This document shows, in pieces, positions 1 through 14,193 of a DNA stretch of 64,000 bases (positions are counted from its first letter, which is position 1; each line of letters begins with the position of its first letter). This DNA comes from Oscheius sp. JU75. Lineage: Eukaryota; Nematoda; Chromadorea; Rhabditida; Rhabditidae. The stretch spans positions 868,001-932,000 of the forward strand of contig JASJZC010000002.1 in assembly GCA_037178855.1 (NCBI GenBank), given 5' to 3'. A program made the position numbers and the translations under genes. Below the pieces are notes generated by a model. It was not told the origin of the DNA, searched no databases, and saw only the letters and a list, made by a program, of their open reading frames with translations.

Positions 1-5
1 AATTC

Positions 6-124
6 GCTTACGGCCACACCACGTTGAAAGTACGCCATCCCGTCCGATCTGGCAAGTCAAGCAACGTTGGGCCCGGTTAGTACTTGGATCGGAGACGGCT
101 TGGGAATCCCGGGTGTCGTAAGCT
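6..124 (+). rRNA. 5S ribosomal RNA gene
   Basis: A complete 5S gene of about 119 nt. The ends pair (GCTTAC at the 5' end with GTAAGC at the 3' end). The core CCGTCCGATCTGGCAAGT and the segment GGTTAGTACTTGGATCGGAG are the conserved 5S loops that also hold the internal Pol III promoter. A T-run follows directly and can act as the terminator. It is identical by eye to the copy at 38448-38566, while the flanks of the two copies differ. It sits about 230 nt beyond the stop codon of the minus-strand poly-SAM gene, in opposite orientation. Confidence 0.95.
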
Positions 125-351
125 TTTTGATTTTTGTGCTACTTTTCGGTTGAAAAAAAGAATTTTGTCAAAACTGCTCTTCTTTCCGTCTTAAGTATTA
201 TAAACAGCGTGAAGTTTTTATTAAATAACAATTTTTTCTATTACACGTCAACAGCAAAAATACTGGGTGAAAGAGGTAAGATATTGTGCAATAATTTGTA
301 AATTCAGATATGCGAGTATCAGGTGATTTGGGAACTTTGGTGGGATATGTT

Positions 352-3300
352 TCACTGGGATTTTGGTAAAAACTTGTTAACATTAGCAGCAAACTGTGCC
401 GAGATAACTTTATAGGCACTCCAGGGGATCTCGATTTCCGTCAAGTACTCCTCCTGGCTGATATCCCGAATTGTTGCTCCATCGATGGAGTTCTGGCGGA
501 GCTTCTCGGCAATTTTGGCGTCGGTGATTGAAGTTACCCAGTTGTAAACTTCGTCAACCTGAAAATGAAGAATCTTGTTTGGTTCTTGTCCCTGGTGTCT
601 GGAAAAAATCTCTGTCTCACTTCCCCACACCCACCGTCCATTCAGTAGGAACTCCAGGTGGTTGTGCTATCATCAGGTCCAACTTTCCACGCCTGACAGT
701 CTCCAAAATTTTGAGGGCATTGCCAGGGGTAATGCCCAATTCAACCATAGCGTCGAGAGTGAGAAACTTGAAGTACCGAGCCTTCATCTCGGTTTTCTTT
801 ATCTTTTCCCAAGTCTCCTTGCTGGTCAAATTGACGATCCATTGCTCCAGCTGGTCACCCTCCAGCTTGCCAAAGTTCGCTGGAAGAGCATCCAGGTTCT
901 CAAAGACCTTAGCCTTCTCCAGACGCAAGTACAGATTCTTGGCCGTGACAAACTTGACTCCAAGGTCCTGCATGTTTGTGGTGGTCAGATAGGGAAGGCA
1001 GCTTCCGTCAATCTTCTTGGCAAGAAGCTTCCTCTCATCTCCCTCGATGCAGAAGGTTTTGACAAAGCTGGCGAGGTTTTGGGCCTAGAAATTTTACTGA
1101 ATCAAATTCTAGAAACCACTCACCGTCATGCTTTTCCAGTTCTGTTCGAAATCGTCTGGCAGCTCGAGAGTATCGTCTTCCGGATAGTCATCAAAGCCTT
1201 TGATCACCTTGCATTTTTCCACGATTTTCTTGGCAGCACAAAAACTAAAATATCTCTATTCTTCTATAGTGAAACGATGTCTGTCTGTTAGTACGCACGC
1301 CTCGTCGCGAGACGAAAAGTGGAGCGCCCAGCATTGCTCAACGCGCTGAGGGATGATTTTGAGCAGTACGGATTCTATATCGAAAAGTCAAAAATTGTCT
1401 ACTCACTCGATGCCAATATCGTGAAAGAGTTCCTTCAGCGTAAGATGGAAGATCAGTCGGGAATCGACTCCCTTTGAATGGAGAAGCTCGCACATGTCGT
1501 CCTCGATGAATTTGCCGAACCACTCATTGAGTTTTCTCCACTGTTGTTCCTTGGTTCCAGACTGGAGATGAGGTGCGGTGACGCCGTAAACATCTTCCAG
1601 GGGGTTAGGTGGTGTCCTGAAATTCGGAAATTAGTTAACTTACGTAAAAAAAAAAAACCGACCCTCCACGCTCCTTCAGGTCCTTCATGTATGTGTGGAT
1701 AATTTTGGTCTCCTTGAAGCTGAGACCGTAAACGTGAACCAGTTCTTCTGTGGTCAAAGAGTACAGCACGTCCATGTCAACATAGTCCAGCTGGAAGCGC
1801 TTAGCAATTTTGTCGCCGAAATTCTTTTGCATCCAGGACATAAAATCATGGTTCTGAAAAAATAATAATTAGAAATATATTATAAACTACTTAAATATAA
1901 ACCTAAATTGTAAACTTCATCTGTCATTTACAAAACATATTTGTATAACCATAATTTATGTGGTGAAACCTACCGGCCAGCGTCCATGATTGATTGCATG
2001 CGTGATACAGCTCCAGGAGGCGGAATGTCCGGCTTCTTCAAGGCTCGTCAAGTTTGGTTTGACTTCTGGATTCTTCTCGGCTACAAATATGACCTTACAC
2101 GCAGATCCGTATCTGGAATTAAATTAAATTATAACAAAAATTTAGCTCACGAGAGCCCCACGAAAGTGACGAGATCTTCGACCGTACAGCTTCGCATTTC
2201 CAGCTCTCCGATCTGGTACTTCTCCAAAAGCCTGCCCGTCTTGGTATCGGTGAACTTTGAAGCCCAGTCCCGGATCTGTTGGTAGTCTTTGGGACAGTCT
2301 TCGAAGAAGACCATAGGAATCCTATGGAACTTGAGCCTAAAAAGTTTGTCTACATTAAATTTAAGCTCTATTTCATTTTTCCCAAAATTCTTATACCTGT
2401 CCTAAAAATATTATAAATATTATAGCGGTCCCATTGTAGAAAACATTATACTGTAGGACGTCTATAATATTTTTGGAACGGCTAAACTATACCCGTCCCC
2501 CCAAAATTAAAAGACCCCAGCCGTCTCCATTTGTCCTCAGTTTGAATCGGCGGCTCCGTAGTTACAAAAGGTTCCCAGTGGATTCTCTGCGACTATAGCA
2601 AAGTTCTAGAGCGCACCCAAAGTTGACTTGCCACCCAGTTTAGATAAGAATTGTTTCTGAAAAACACAACTTCTGGATAACATAATTTGCTCGCTTTTCT
2701 TTCGTGCTGTCGGACACCGTTGCGCTTTAGTAGTTGAGAGATTTCTTACTCATTGAGGAATTCTCCCATGGCTTTGGTCAACTTTTTCCACGGTCCGAAA
2801 GGAACAATGCTGCCGCTGTTCATCCGGAAAGTTTTTTTCCTCAGTGCATCCAGTCTATCTCCACCGTGCATGAGAACATATCCATCCAGACTGTACTTGG
2901 CACAGATTTCGCTCATCGAGAGATCGATTGAGTTGGTGTACATGCAGGTCTGCTCAACCTGAAAATGCATGACTGTTAAAAATTTTTTTTTTGGAAATTT
3001 ACAGTCCAACTCTCGGGGTTAGGAGGAAGTTCAACGGGCTCCGTCTTCACGACAGGCGACTGTGCAGGCCTTGTTGGAGAAACAACACTGTGTTTGTCTT
3101 CCCTCATCCGTTTCGGCTGTGGTGGGTCAACGGTTTGAGCCATCCTAGGTTCTCCAGGCCGGTTTGTCTTTGGAGGAGTCTAAAAATAAAGAGTTATTGT
3201 CATTCCCCAACAAACAAAATTTGCCCTTTCGTCGGCAGAAATAGGTAATAAATCTCAATAACGAGCAGCAGAAATCAGTCTAATTACTCGCTAGATATGC

Positions 3301-6300
3301 GACAATTACGAAATCTTGCTCACGTTTTCCACAATTGTGAACCACTGACTTACGTTCCAAGACCGGTAACAGTCGTAACGTGAACAAAGTTATAAATCCT
3401 ACAATAACAAGTTAGCGCGCCTCTAGCATATGACCTGGCGTTCTTGGTTTGGATGCTCTGGGATGCGCTACTTTTCAAACAACTACGGTACTGAACAAGT
3501 CGACTGGATTACGGAATACGAAGCAGCCAATCGAAAATTGAAGAAGAAATCATGAACTTGTCAGAATAGGTCGCCCTGAGGATACTGTAGCTAGCACAAC
3601 TATGAAGTATTAAAAACCACTCGTCGCATGGAATATTGATCGCGCCGATAGCCCTTCTGGGCACCTGCTCACCGGTTTCGTGACAAGAAACAGAACGAAA
3701 AACACACCTGCTTCGGAGTGACACTCTCCTCTTTGACAGTGACCTCCTTCTCGGCAGAGTCCTTCTTCTTAGAACCACATCCGGGCAAATCCACAATCTT
3801 GTAGGCGGATGGAGGATGGCGGAGACGACTTTTGGTGGGGACCTAATAAGTAAATTGTTCAGAACAGAGTGTGAACTCACTTGGCTTGAGCCAGCAGCAC
3901 CTTCCCCCTCTTTCCTATTGCGCGAGTGATTTTGACCCTAAAAGATCTTAGTATGCCTGGACTAAACTATCTCGAAACAACGACAAAAAGAGTGGGAAGG
4001 TGCTCTATACTACGTGACAAAACCTACCGTGGTTGGAATTCGTAGCCCGGATTTTGGTACTACTTCGAATTGGGCTGAACTTGGAGGAGAGACCTTGATT
4101 TCTCCGACAGGATTGTCCAATTTCATTATTCCCAAAGAAGGTCGGTCCCTCTGTGTGTTCTCGTTGTTCTTCTTTGCCGTCATATTGGCTTTGCGGCATT
4201 CTCTCGAGCAGAACTGAGGGCTTTGGTAGTTGGGTCTCTTAAGCGACATTATAAGTTGCTAAAGAGATTCTCTCACCGTGATGAACCCTCCGCATTGGAC
4301 ACAATGAGTGATCTTCTCTGCGGATTTTCTCTTCTCCTGCGTCGCTCTAGCTTTTTCAGTCGGAGCGGGCTCGTAGTCGGACATCTCCTCGTCCTCTATC
4401 TCACTCTCCTCGGTACTGTCTCTCATTACAGGAGTCTCTACATCCTGTCTGCTTCTTCGAGGCGCGCGACGACGAGGAGGAGCCGGAGGAGTGTTGTCCT
4501 CTTTCTAAAATATGGGCTAGATAACAGATTAGAAAACAGTCAGACCTGTGTTGATCTCCTCTCAGACCGCAGTCTCTTGTCGGGAATGATGACATTTCCG
4601 GCTTTCGGTCCGAAATCCATCTGCTTCAACTTTTCTGACTCTGCTATCTTTCTTCGTCGCTTCTTGACACCATTTTCTGGTGCCTTGTCAACAACTGTCG
4701 GCCTGGGGTTATCTTTCTTCCTTCGACGATCCTATAAAATTCATAAATACTGAAAAAAATACAACATCACCTGTACCGGCTGAACAATCTCCTCCTTGAC
4801 CACCTTTCTCGGTCGGCCAACTGGACGACCGGCATGTGCTGATGCCCTGCCCGTCCTTACTCTGTGGGCTACTTCTCTTATAGCATCTTCAACATTGTCA
4901 AATTCCCGGATTCTTGTGTCGAATGGACGATCCGCTTCCTATAATTTGTTTCCTGTTTGGAAAGGAAATAGCGCTTACCAGAATTCTGCCACCGGCAGTC
5001 AAATGCTCAATCACACGTCCACCACTGGCTCTGTGGAATTCGTCAGATTCCTGAAATATTTTTGTTGGTAGAGATATAAAGACACTGAGACCAACAATCT
5101 AAGAACTTTCATACTTTTAGAGGTGACACAGAGATTGGGAGTAGAGAGCATCTGGAGCTGTAGCCACCCCTACTCGAATTCCCGAGATTTAGGTACAGCC
5201 GGTTCGAAATGGCACAGCATTCACACGCACCGGCGGTACCGTAAGACTATCCACCCCCTCAGAAGACAAAAGATCCGGTTACACGCTATGGGAACTTAAG
5301 GGAAGCCATTAACAGCAAAACCTACCCTCAAGAATAGGCTTCGATTGTATCCAGTCGTCTCGTCCTCGCTATCGGAAGTGGACGATCCCTCCTGGGAGTC
5401 GGCGTCCTGTCTGTCCAGGACTGGCATGTCGGTCGGCTCTTCGGCTTCGGCCTGATTCGGTGGTGGGCTGGGAGTGGGACTGAGAGTTATCAGCTCATTT
5501 TGGGGGAGAGCCTCCCGTGTAGCTTGAACTATCTGTCGTGGTCTGGGCTGCTGCCTCTGAAACTGCGGTAGCTGGAGTTGTCGTTGTTGCTGTTGGATCA
5601 TCTGATGAGGGATCCTCATAGGCTTAAATAAAAATTATCAGACACATCCAGGAAAACATACCCTCGTTGCCATGTGCACCGGATACATTCCACCGGTTTG
5701 CAAATAGGCGCTGGTACCAGGAGGGAGAGACCTGGTCTGAGCGGCAACCATAGCTGCCAATGGTCTACCATTTGGATCCGGTATGTAGGCCATGGAATTT
5801 GGAGTGAGAGCTGCAATCTGGCCGTTCGAAAGGAAAGCTATCTGAGGAGTTGGGCGACCTTGCTGCGGAAGCGCAATGACTCGTTGCATGTTGTCTGAAG
5901 AGATTCGAAATCTATCGTGAATAAATTTAAAAAATACTCTGAATGTAGACTTGTCCATCTCTAGGCACAATGTTCCGCAGCTGAGCAGGGACTTGTTGCT
6001 GCTGCTGTTGGCCGTTGTTTCCCGGTTGAACCATCTGAAGATGCTGAAATTTTTGTCTTTATCATAAGCAATAAAGTTAAAGAGAAGCTGATTGTTAAGA
6101 GATGAACTGAAGTAAAGCCTGTACAGCTACTGAACTAAGTTGATTCGCAGCGGGTTCAAAAGCTGACAGAAACATGTGAAGAAGTGTGAAAGTAACGAAA
6201 AGTACCTATTTTTACAGCATTTAAAGCGTTCCCGCCAATTTTTGAACTCCCGGCGCACCAACTTGATTCACACATGGTAGTTACACATTCGCTTTAAAAG

Positions 6301-6692
6301 TTTCTGCGATTGTATCTTTTTCTTTAATTTACGTTCACGATTTAAGCGAAATTTCGTACAAACTTAATATTTTAGGCTCAAAGGAAAATTCGTACGCAAT
6401 TTGGCTTAACTGAAAGTACGCAGCATTAAAGTTTGGCACAAGCTCGAACAACATAAATTGTGAGGATTATATTTTAGTTAAATGTACAAAGAAAGCCAGC
6501 TCGTAGGTTAATTTCTCGCATATCACCTGCGCAAAAAAGTGCTGCTGTTGCTGGTGCTGTATCGGGTACCCATTCAAAGCATTCTGCAAGGCCGTGTGCT
6601 GAAATAGAAAAAATAGGATGTGGCTCTGATAAGCGATCTGTAGAAGAAAAAAAACTGACCCTAAGGCCCTCGTTGCCGTATGGATCGTTCAT
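352..6692 (-). CDS. Polyhomeotic-like protein with FCS zinc finger and seven tandem SAM domains
   Basis: Twenty-two exons give about 1245 codons: 6660-6692, 6527-6598, 5938-6043, 5662-5894, 5326-5622, 4979-5050, 4771-4938, 4546-4731, 4277-4504, 4028-4237, 3881-3937, 3708-3842, 3003-3179, 2750-2958, 2151-2336, 1974-2112, 1663-1853, 1407-1616, 1295-1345, 1124-1244, 635-1084, 352-558. Order of parts: Q-rich region (1-247), a stretch resembling the Polyhomeotic HD1 motif (about 255-280), AT-hook GRPVGRPRK (about 309-317), FCS zinc finger C-x2-C-x14-FCSREC across the exon 9/10 junction (about 459-481), basic linker, then SAM-like domains in exon 14, 15/16, 17, 18/19, twice in 21, and 21/22. HD1-FCS-SAM order is that of Polyhomeotic/PHC, a nuclear PRC1 subunit that polymerises through its single SAM; chromatin function here is inferred. 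The exon 18/19 junction is uncertain, and the start is the first in-frame ATG after an upstream stop. Confidence 0.8.
2398..2482. repeat. Short inverted-repeat element (MITE-like) in intron
   Basis: The two ends are near-perfect inverted copies around AAAAATATTATA (left TCCTAAAAATATTATA, right TATAATATTTTTGGAA), separated by about 50 nt. It lies in the unusually long (413 nt) intron between exons 14 and 15 of the poly-SAM gene. It could fold into a hairpin. No transposase is present, so it is at most a non-autonomous element. Confidence 0.5.
2517..2745. repeat. Dispersed repeat copy A
   Basis: It begins with CCAGCCGTCT and ends with GCTTTAGTAGTTGAGAGATTT. Between these it carries TGACTTGCCA and GTCGGACACCGTTGCG. 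The same blocks in the same order occur at 31903-32109, with partial copies at 46425-46494 and 50621-50655. It lies inside an intron of the poly-SAM gene and is the main reason that intron is long. Confidence 0.55.
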
Positions 6693-7798
6693 CGGCAAGG
6701 AACGGGGACGGCTCCACAAAGGAACCTCCGCTGGCTAACTGCTCTTTGTCCTGACCGAATGCTTGTCTATAGGGGGAAAGAAAAAGATAAAGGTCGAGCT
6801 TGTTAGTGAGAGATAGATGTCATGTTATCAGTTTTCAGGGTAAAGTAAACTATTTTTGCAGTATTTCTAGGGGATGTTACCTGAGGGGGTCAACTAACGG
6901 GGTGTGCGAACGTTCCAATGTGTCAAAACTCTGCTAGGAGCCTGTCTTAGTTCGTAGCTACTGCCAATTCAACGATCTGCAAGAAGTTACGCAATTACGT
7001 ATTCACGTTTCCGTGGTCAAGACGACTTTTTCTGACTTTTCAATGCTTTGCAAAGTTGTAGAGCAAATCAAGGGATATAATCTTGTAAATTTTGTCAGAA
7101 AAAGCTTTCTTGACCCCGAAAAACACGAATATGTAATGGCGTATTTCTTATGAAAGGGGCTGGAGCTTTTACAGCAATTTTGGTGCCTCCTGACACTCCC
7201 CCAATCCGGCCCAGTATCAGGTGTTATACCAGGTATGCATTCCAATTTATTCGTCAACTGTGATTAAGGAATTCAAACTAAAAAATAATTAGAGGGTCGC
7301 TATCGATTAATATACAGAATTTAAGAAGAGAGCACAATAGTCAAACTGATAGCGGCTTCAACTGGTCAAAATTCTAAGAGAAGCTTAAAGGATTGTCCAT
7401 CTCAGGAACATTGGGAACAAAAAATTGAAAATCAATTGAAAGATACTAACATTTAAACTTTATAACTTCATATATTCAAGATTAAGCGGTACGTATTAAA
7501 ACTTCTATTTTTCGAACTGAACACTGGTGATCTTCACAATTGTTCCATTCTGTTCACAGATTTCTTTTATCAGTTTTGTATGCTACTCCAAGAAAAATAT
7601 TAGGAAGGGCAGAATTAAAACATTAAAAAATGTCATTAGCCGTTCAGCGTCGCCTTGCAGCATTAACCGCGCCCTAGCGCCAATACCGTAGTAAGTCTCT
7701 GACCGTGCTGCGTCCAGCTCTGCGTACGTTTTGAATTGTCATCAAGTCGGCTCATTTCCACCTGTTTTCATCCAAAACAACTTTAAGCGTTCTACAAG
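6693..7798. other. Shared upstream region of the poly-SAM gene and cdc-48
   Basis: The two genes diverge from this 1.1 kb stretch, so it should hold both promoters. I see no open frame with coding character. A CCCCCTATAG acceptor-like site lies upstream of the poly-SAM start and may be a 5' UTR or trans-splice acceptor. I found no clear TATA box. Confidence 0.4.
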
Positions 7799-11231
<3,433 letters not shown>

Positions 11232-11388
11232 GCCCGATTACTGTAATATTTATTCTTGTGGTCTTACGTGGTCGACTATCTTCTTGTCCTGTAACCGTCT
11301 TGTTCTCTATATATTTAACCTCCCCTCTTGTGGCTATTCTCCTGTATCTCACTCGGATGCATGTAAGTATTGTCGCGGTTCATCACAC

Positions 11389-11394
11389 AATAAA
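11389..11394 (+). terminator. Poly(A) signal of cdc-48
   Basis: AATAAA about 160 nt after the cdc-48 stop codon. It is followed by a GAGACA-repeat stretch (about 11420-11463), after which the degraded vWA-like sequence begins. Confidence 0.6.
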
Positions 11395-11469
11395 AGGTTT
11401 TCTGAGAACGTTCGAGCCGAGAGACACAGGCAGAGAGACAGAGAGACAGAGAGACAGAGACTGACATAG

Positions 11470-12560
11470 ATGCTTCCAGGTCCTGGACAACATCTCATTT
11501 CCAGAATTCCAGGGCATCTGTGATGACGACTCCATTCTTATTGGGTCCAACTGTTACGGCAGGTTCGGCAACTGTTCCTACGGCTGGGCACTGCCTGAGA
11601 CGACATTGTCCAGTTTGTCTCGAAGTACTACCTGAACGAGGAGCTGCTGAAAGTGGCCACAATCAAGAAGAATTCGGGTGGCATCTCCGGAAATAGCCAG
11701 TTGCCTAAGAAGCTCTTCCTTCGATGAGAAGATGAAAAAGCGCAAATGCAAGCCAATGCTCCACGATGCCCTAGATAGCACTAACTAAAAGATTCGGAAG
11801 AAGGTCAGAGCAGGCGGCTACGCGAAGGAATACGTCTGTCTGATGAAACAAGAGATCCAGCTTTCATGACGTGTGACGACCAAATGGAAAAGACTCGCGA
11901 TACTGAAGAAGTCATCTTTGTGATTCCACCGTCGGCTTGATGCATCCACATTGTCAACGTAGATGAATGGGCCCAAGTAAGTTTTTTTTTTCAATTGGAT
12001 TGGTCGGAGATAGTGACAGTGACACGATCATTTTTCAGCTGATATCCAGGTTCTCCTGCCTTGCTTCTCCATTACTTCCAAGCAGCTAGGACAACGATCA
12101 ATTCGACAACGCTGTCAACGAGTTCCGGAACAGCGAGAATACATACAACAACACAAACACTGCACTGAACCAGAGCGTCGAACACTGGAGACAGCATCGT
12201 TCAAGTTCCTCGAGCAAGGCTCTCCTTCTGATCATCACTGACGGCTGGGCATGGGATATGCACGTTCACGTACGTAGACCAGGACGGAGTCCCAACTCCT
12301 GTAAACATAGACATTATTAGAAGGAAGGCGGCTGTGGCGAATGCTAGGAACAGCAACATCAAAATCGAGGCTGTGATCGTCGGTGCGGAATACCTGTCCA
12401 TGGAGATGGATGTTGAGGATAAGAAGAAGAACATCATCCTAGTGACCAACTGCGGGAGTCTTGTGAAGAATCGGGAGTAAGTACTTGTCAAGAAAGTGTG
12501 CTATCGTGACATTGAGCATCTCGAGGATGCCATGCAGAGTGATCTGAAAGTAAAAGATCT
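11470..12560 (+). pseudogene. Decayed vWA-domain (C-type-lectin-associated type) gene remnant
   Basis: Fragments read as protein in shifting frames. One has acidic and Cys residues (FPEFQGICDDD then GSNCYGRFGNCSYGWAL). Another reads FDNAVNEFRNSENTYNN followed by KALLLIITDG, which resembles the central strand and ITDG turn of a von Willebrand A domain. A third contains IEAVIVGAEYLSMEM and NIILVTNCGSL. No single set of splice sites joins them; stops and frameshifts interrupt, and only one good donor (near 12479) is seen. Secreted vWA/C-type-lectin families are large in nematodes, so a dead member is plausible. It could also be an active gene with exons I misjudged. Confidence 0.4.
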
Positions 12561-14193
12561 GCTGGTATGTTCTTGTTTTCAGTGGGCTGTGTCTCTTTGT
12601 CTTTCTCTATCTCTCTACCTCTTTGAATTGTTCTGTTCAAGACACCTTCTGAATGAGAGACTGTCCGGTCACTCTCCTTTCACTACCGACCAGCAAGTCT
12701 CTTTATGGAGAGAACCGGTTCCAGCAAAGAGACAGAGTTCGCCTACAGATTTCTGTTTGTCCTCCTACCTTTCGATTGATCAGTCTCTCTTCCAGAGAAA
12801 AACATCCTCTCCACCCGGTAAGCATAAGCCTACACGTCCTGGTCCCCCGTTACCAGTTTTGACTCACAATCTATTCAGATGCCTCTCCATACACTCTCTC
12901 TCTCTAGTATCATTACCATGGCGACAGGCTTTTCAACTCTCTAATTTGCTGCAAACATGTAATAACATGTAATCGGCTCTAGCGAACGAGAGAGAGAGAG
13001 AGGTGCAATGAATCAATCTCTGTCTCGCTCTCGCGTTGCCGTTATCATTCGCCATGTTCTGTGCAAACAGCCAGGGCTGCTGCCAGGCGCCCCGTCATGC
13101 TCGTTGAAGCAACTAGGTCTGAGCATGGTTGTATTTTCGTCTTGTTTCTTCATTAAATTGTTTTAAACTATAGTAGAGACATTGTGTCACTTTCCTTCGA
13201 CCTACCAAAGCATTCTATCCGTTTTTTTTCAAGAAGGAAAATCTGAGAACTCTGATCAAATTCTGTAGTTCCTAACTATTATTAGAGTCGAGGGGTACCG
13301 AGGTCCAGAGCCAAGTCTTGACATTCGATATACCCTACCTAAATCCCAGTTGTCCCCAAGGTGAAACTATAAAACTGATATTTTATCTCCGAACCAGTCT
13401 TGTGGTTTTATCGAGCCAAAAAGCACAACTTGAAGTAGACTGAAATATTGAACTGCTATGACTTCGCATACCGTCTGAATGTAAAGGACTGCGAAACCCA
13501 AGTTCGAAAAAATGGCTAGGTGTTGCGAAACTTTTAATTTTCTCGTTTTTTCGTTTTCCATGTGGTTTTTTGAAACCAGCCCCTAAGAGGAGTATTTGTT
13601 CGACAAAATTGGTCGAGAATTGTTGGAAATGAGTTGATTGAGTGGTGATGTCCAATTCTTGTATTTTTCAGCATTTCCTTGATCCTCTGCTTATATTAGA
13701 GATAGTTTCAATGCTGATCACGGGAAATATGCTTGCAGAGTTAAAAAAAATGGCTCATATCAAAATTCAATGAAGAAGTGTGTAAGCTTGAAATTTCGTG
13801 GCTCGCGGCAGATTCGAAGCCGGGACACGCTTAAACGTTTCTGAACTGAAAAAAGACCGGGCACTTGCTTTAAACGAAGTGTTAGGCTAAAACCTCATCA
13901 GTCTGAGCTTCATAGCTCAAGTTAAAGTTTTCCAATACAATTTTAGTTCATTTTGATACTTTCGCAAGCTGTAATTTTTTTTTATGAAACAGCAATTTAC
14001 AGAACTAGTAGTTCCTAACTCGAACTCTTTTCTCGACTATTTAAAAAGCAAGAAAACTAGCAATTACCTGCAGGATTTCAAACAAGTCCGCTAAGGGAAC
14101 TCTCTGTTCCTCAAGTTATTGCCACTTTTTCATTTCTAAACGTTTCACATGGTTCCTTGAAAATAATGTAAGTCATTTCAGCGGTGTGGATGA
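12561..14193. other. Region without a recognised gene
   Basis: I find no frame with coding character on either strand. It holds pyrimidine-rich CTCT runs (12600-12620, 12890-12910) and a decayed tRNA-like T-arm on the minus strand near 13795-13850, where CGGC and GCCG flank TTCGAATCT. A donor-acceptor pair just before 14180 (GTAAGTCATTTCAG) marks the 5' end of the next gene. Confidence 0.4.

Noticed and set aside
12496-12972. Open frame of 158 codons on the plus strand
   Set aside because: It is made of CTCT/TCTC low-complexity translation (Leu/Ser runs) and begins in the vWA-like pseudogene; not a gene.
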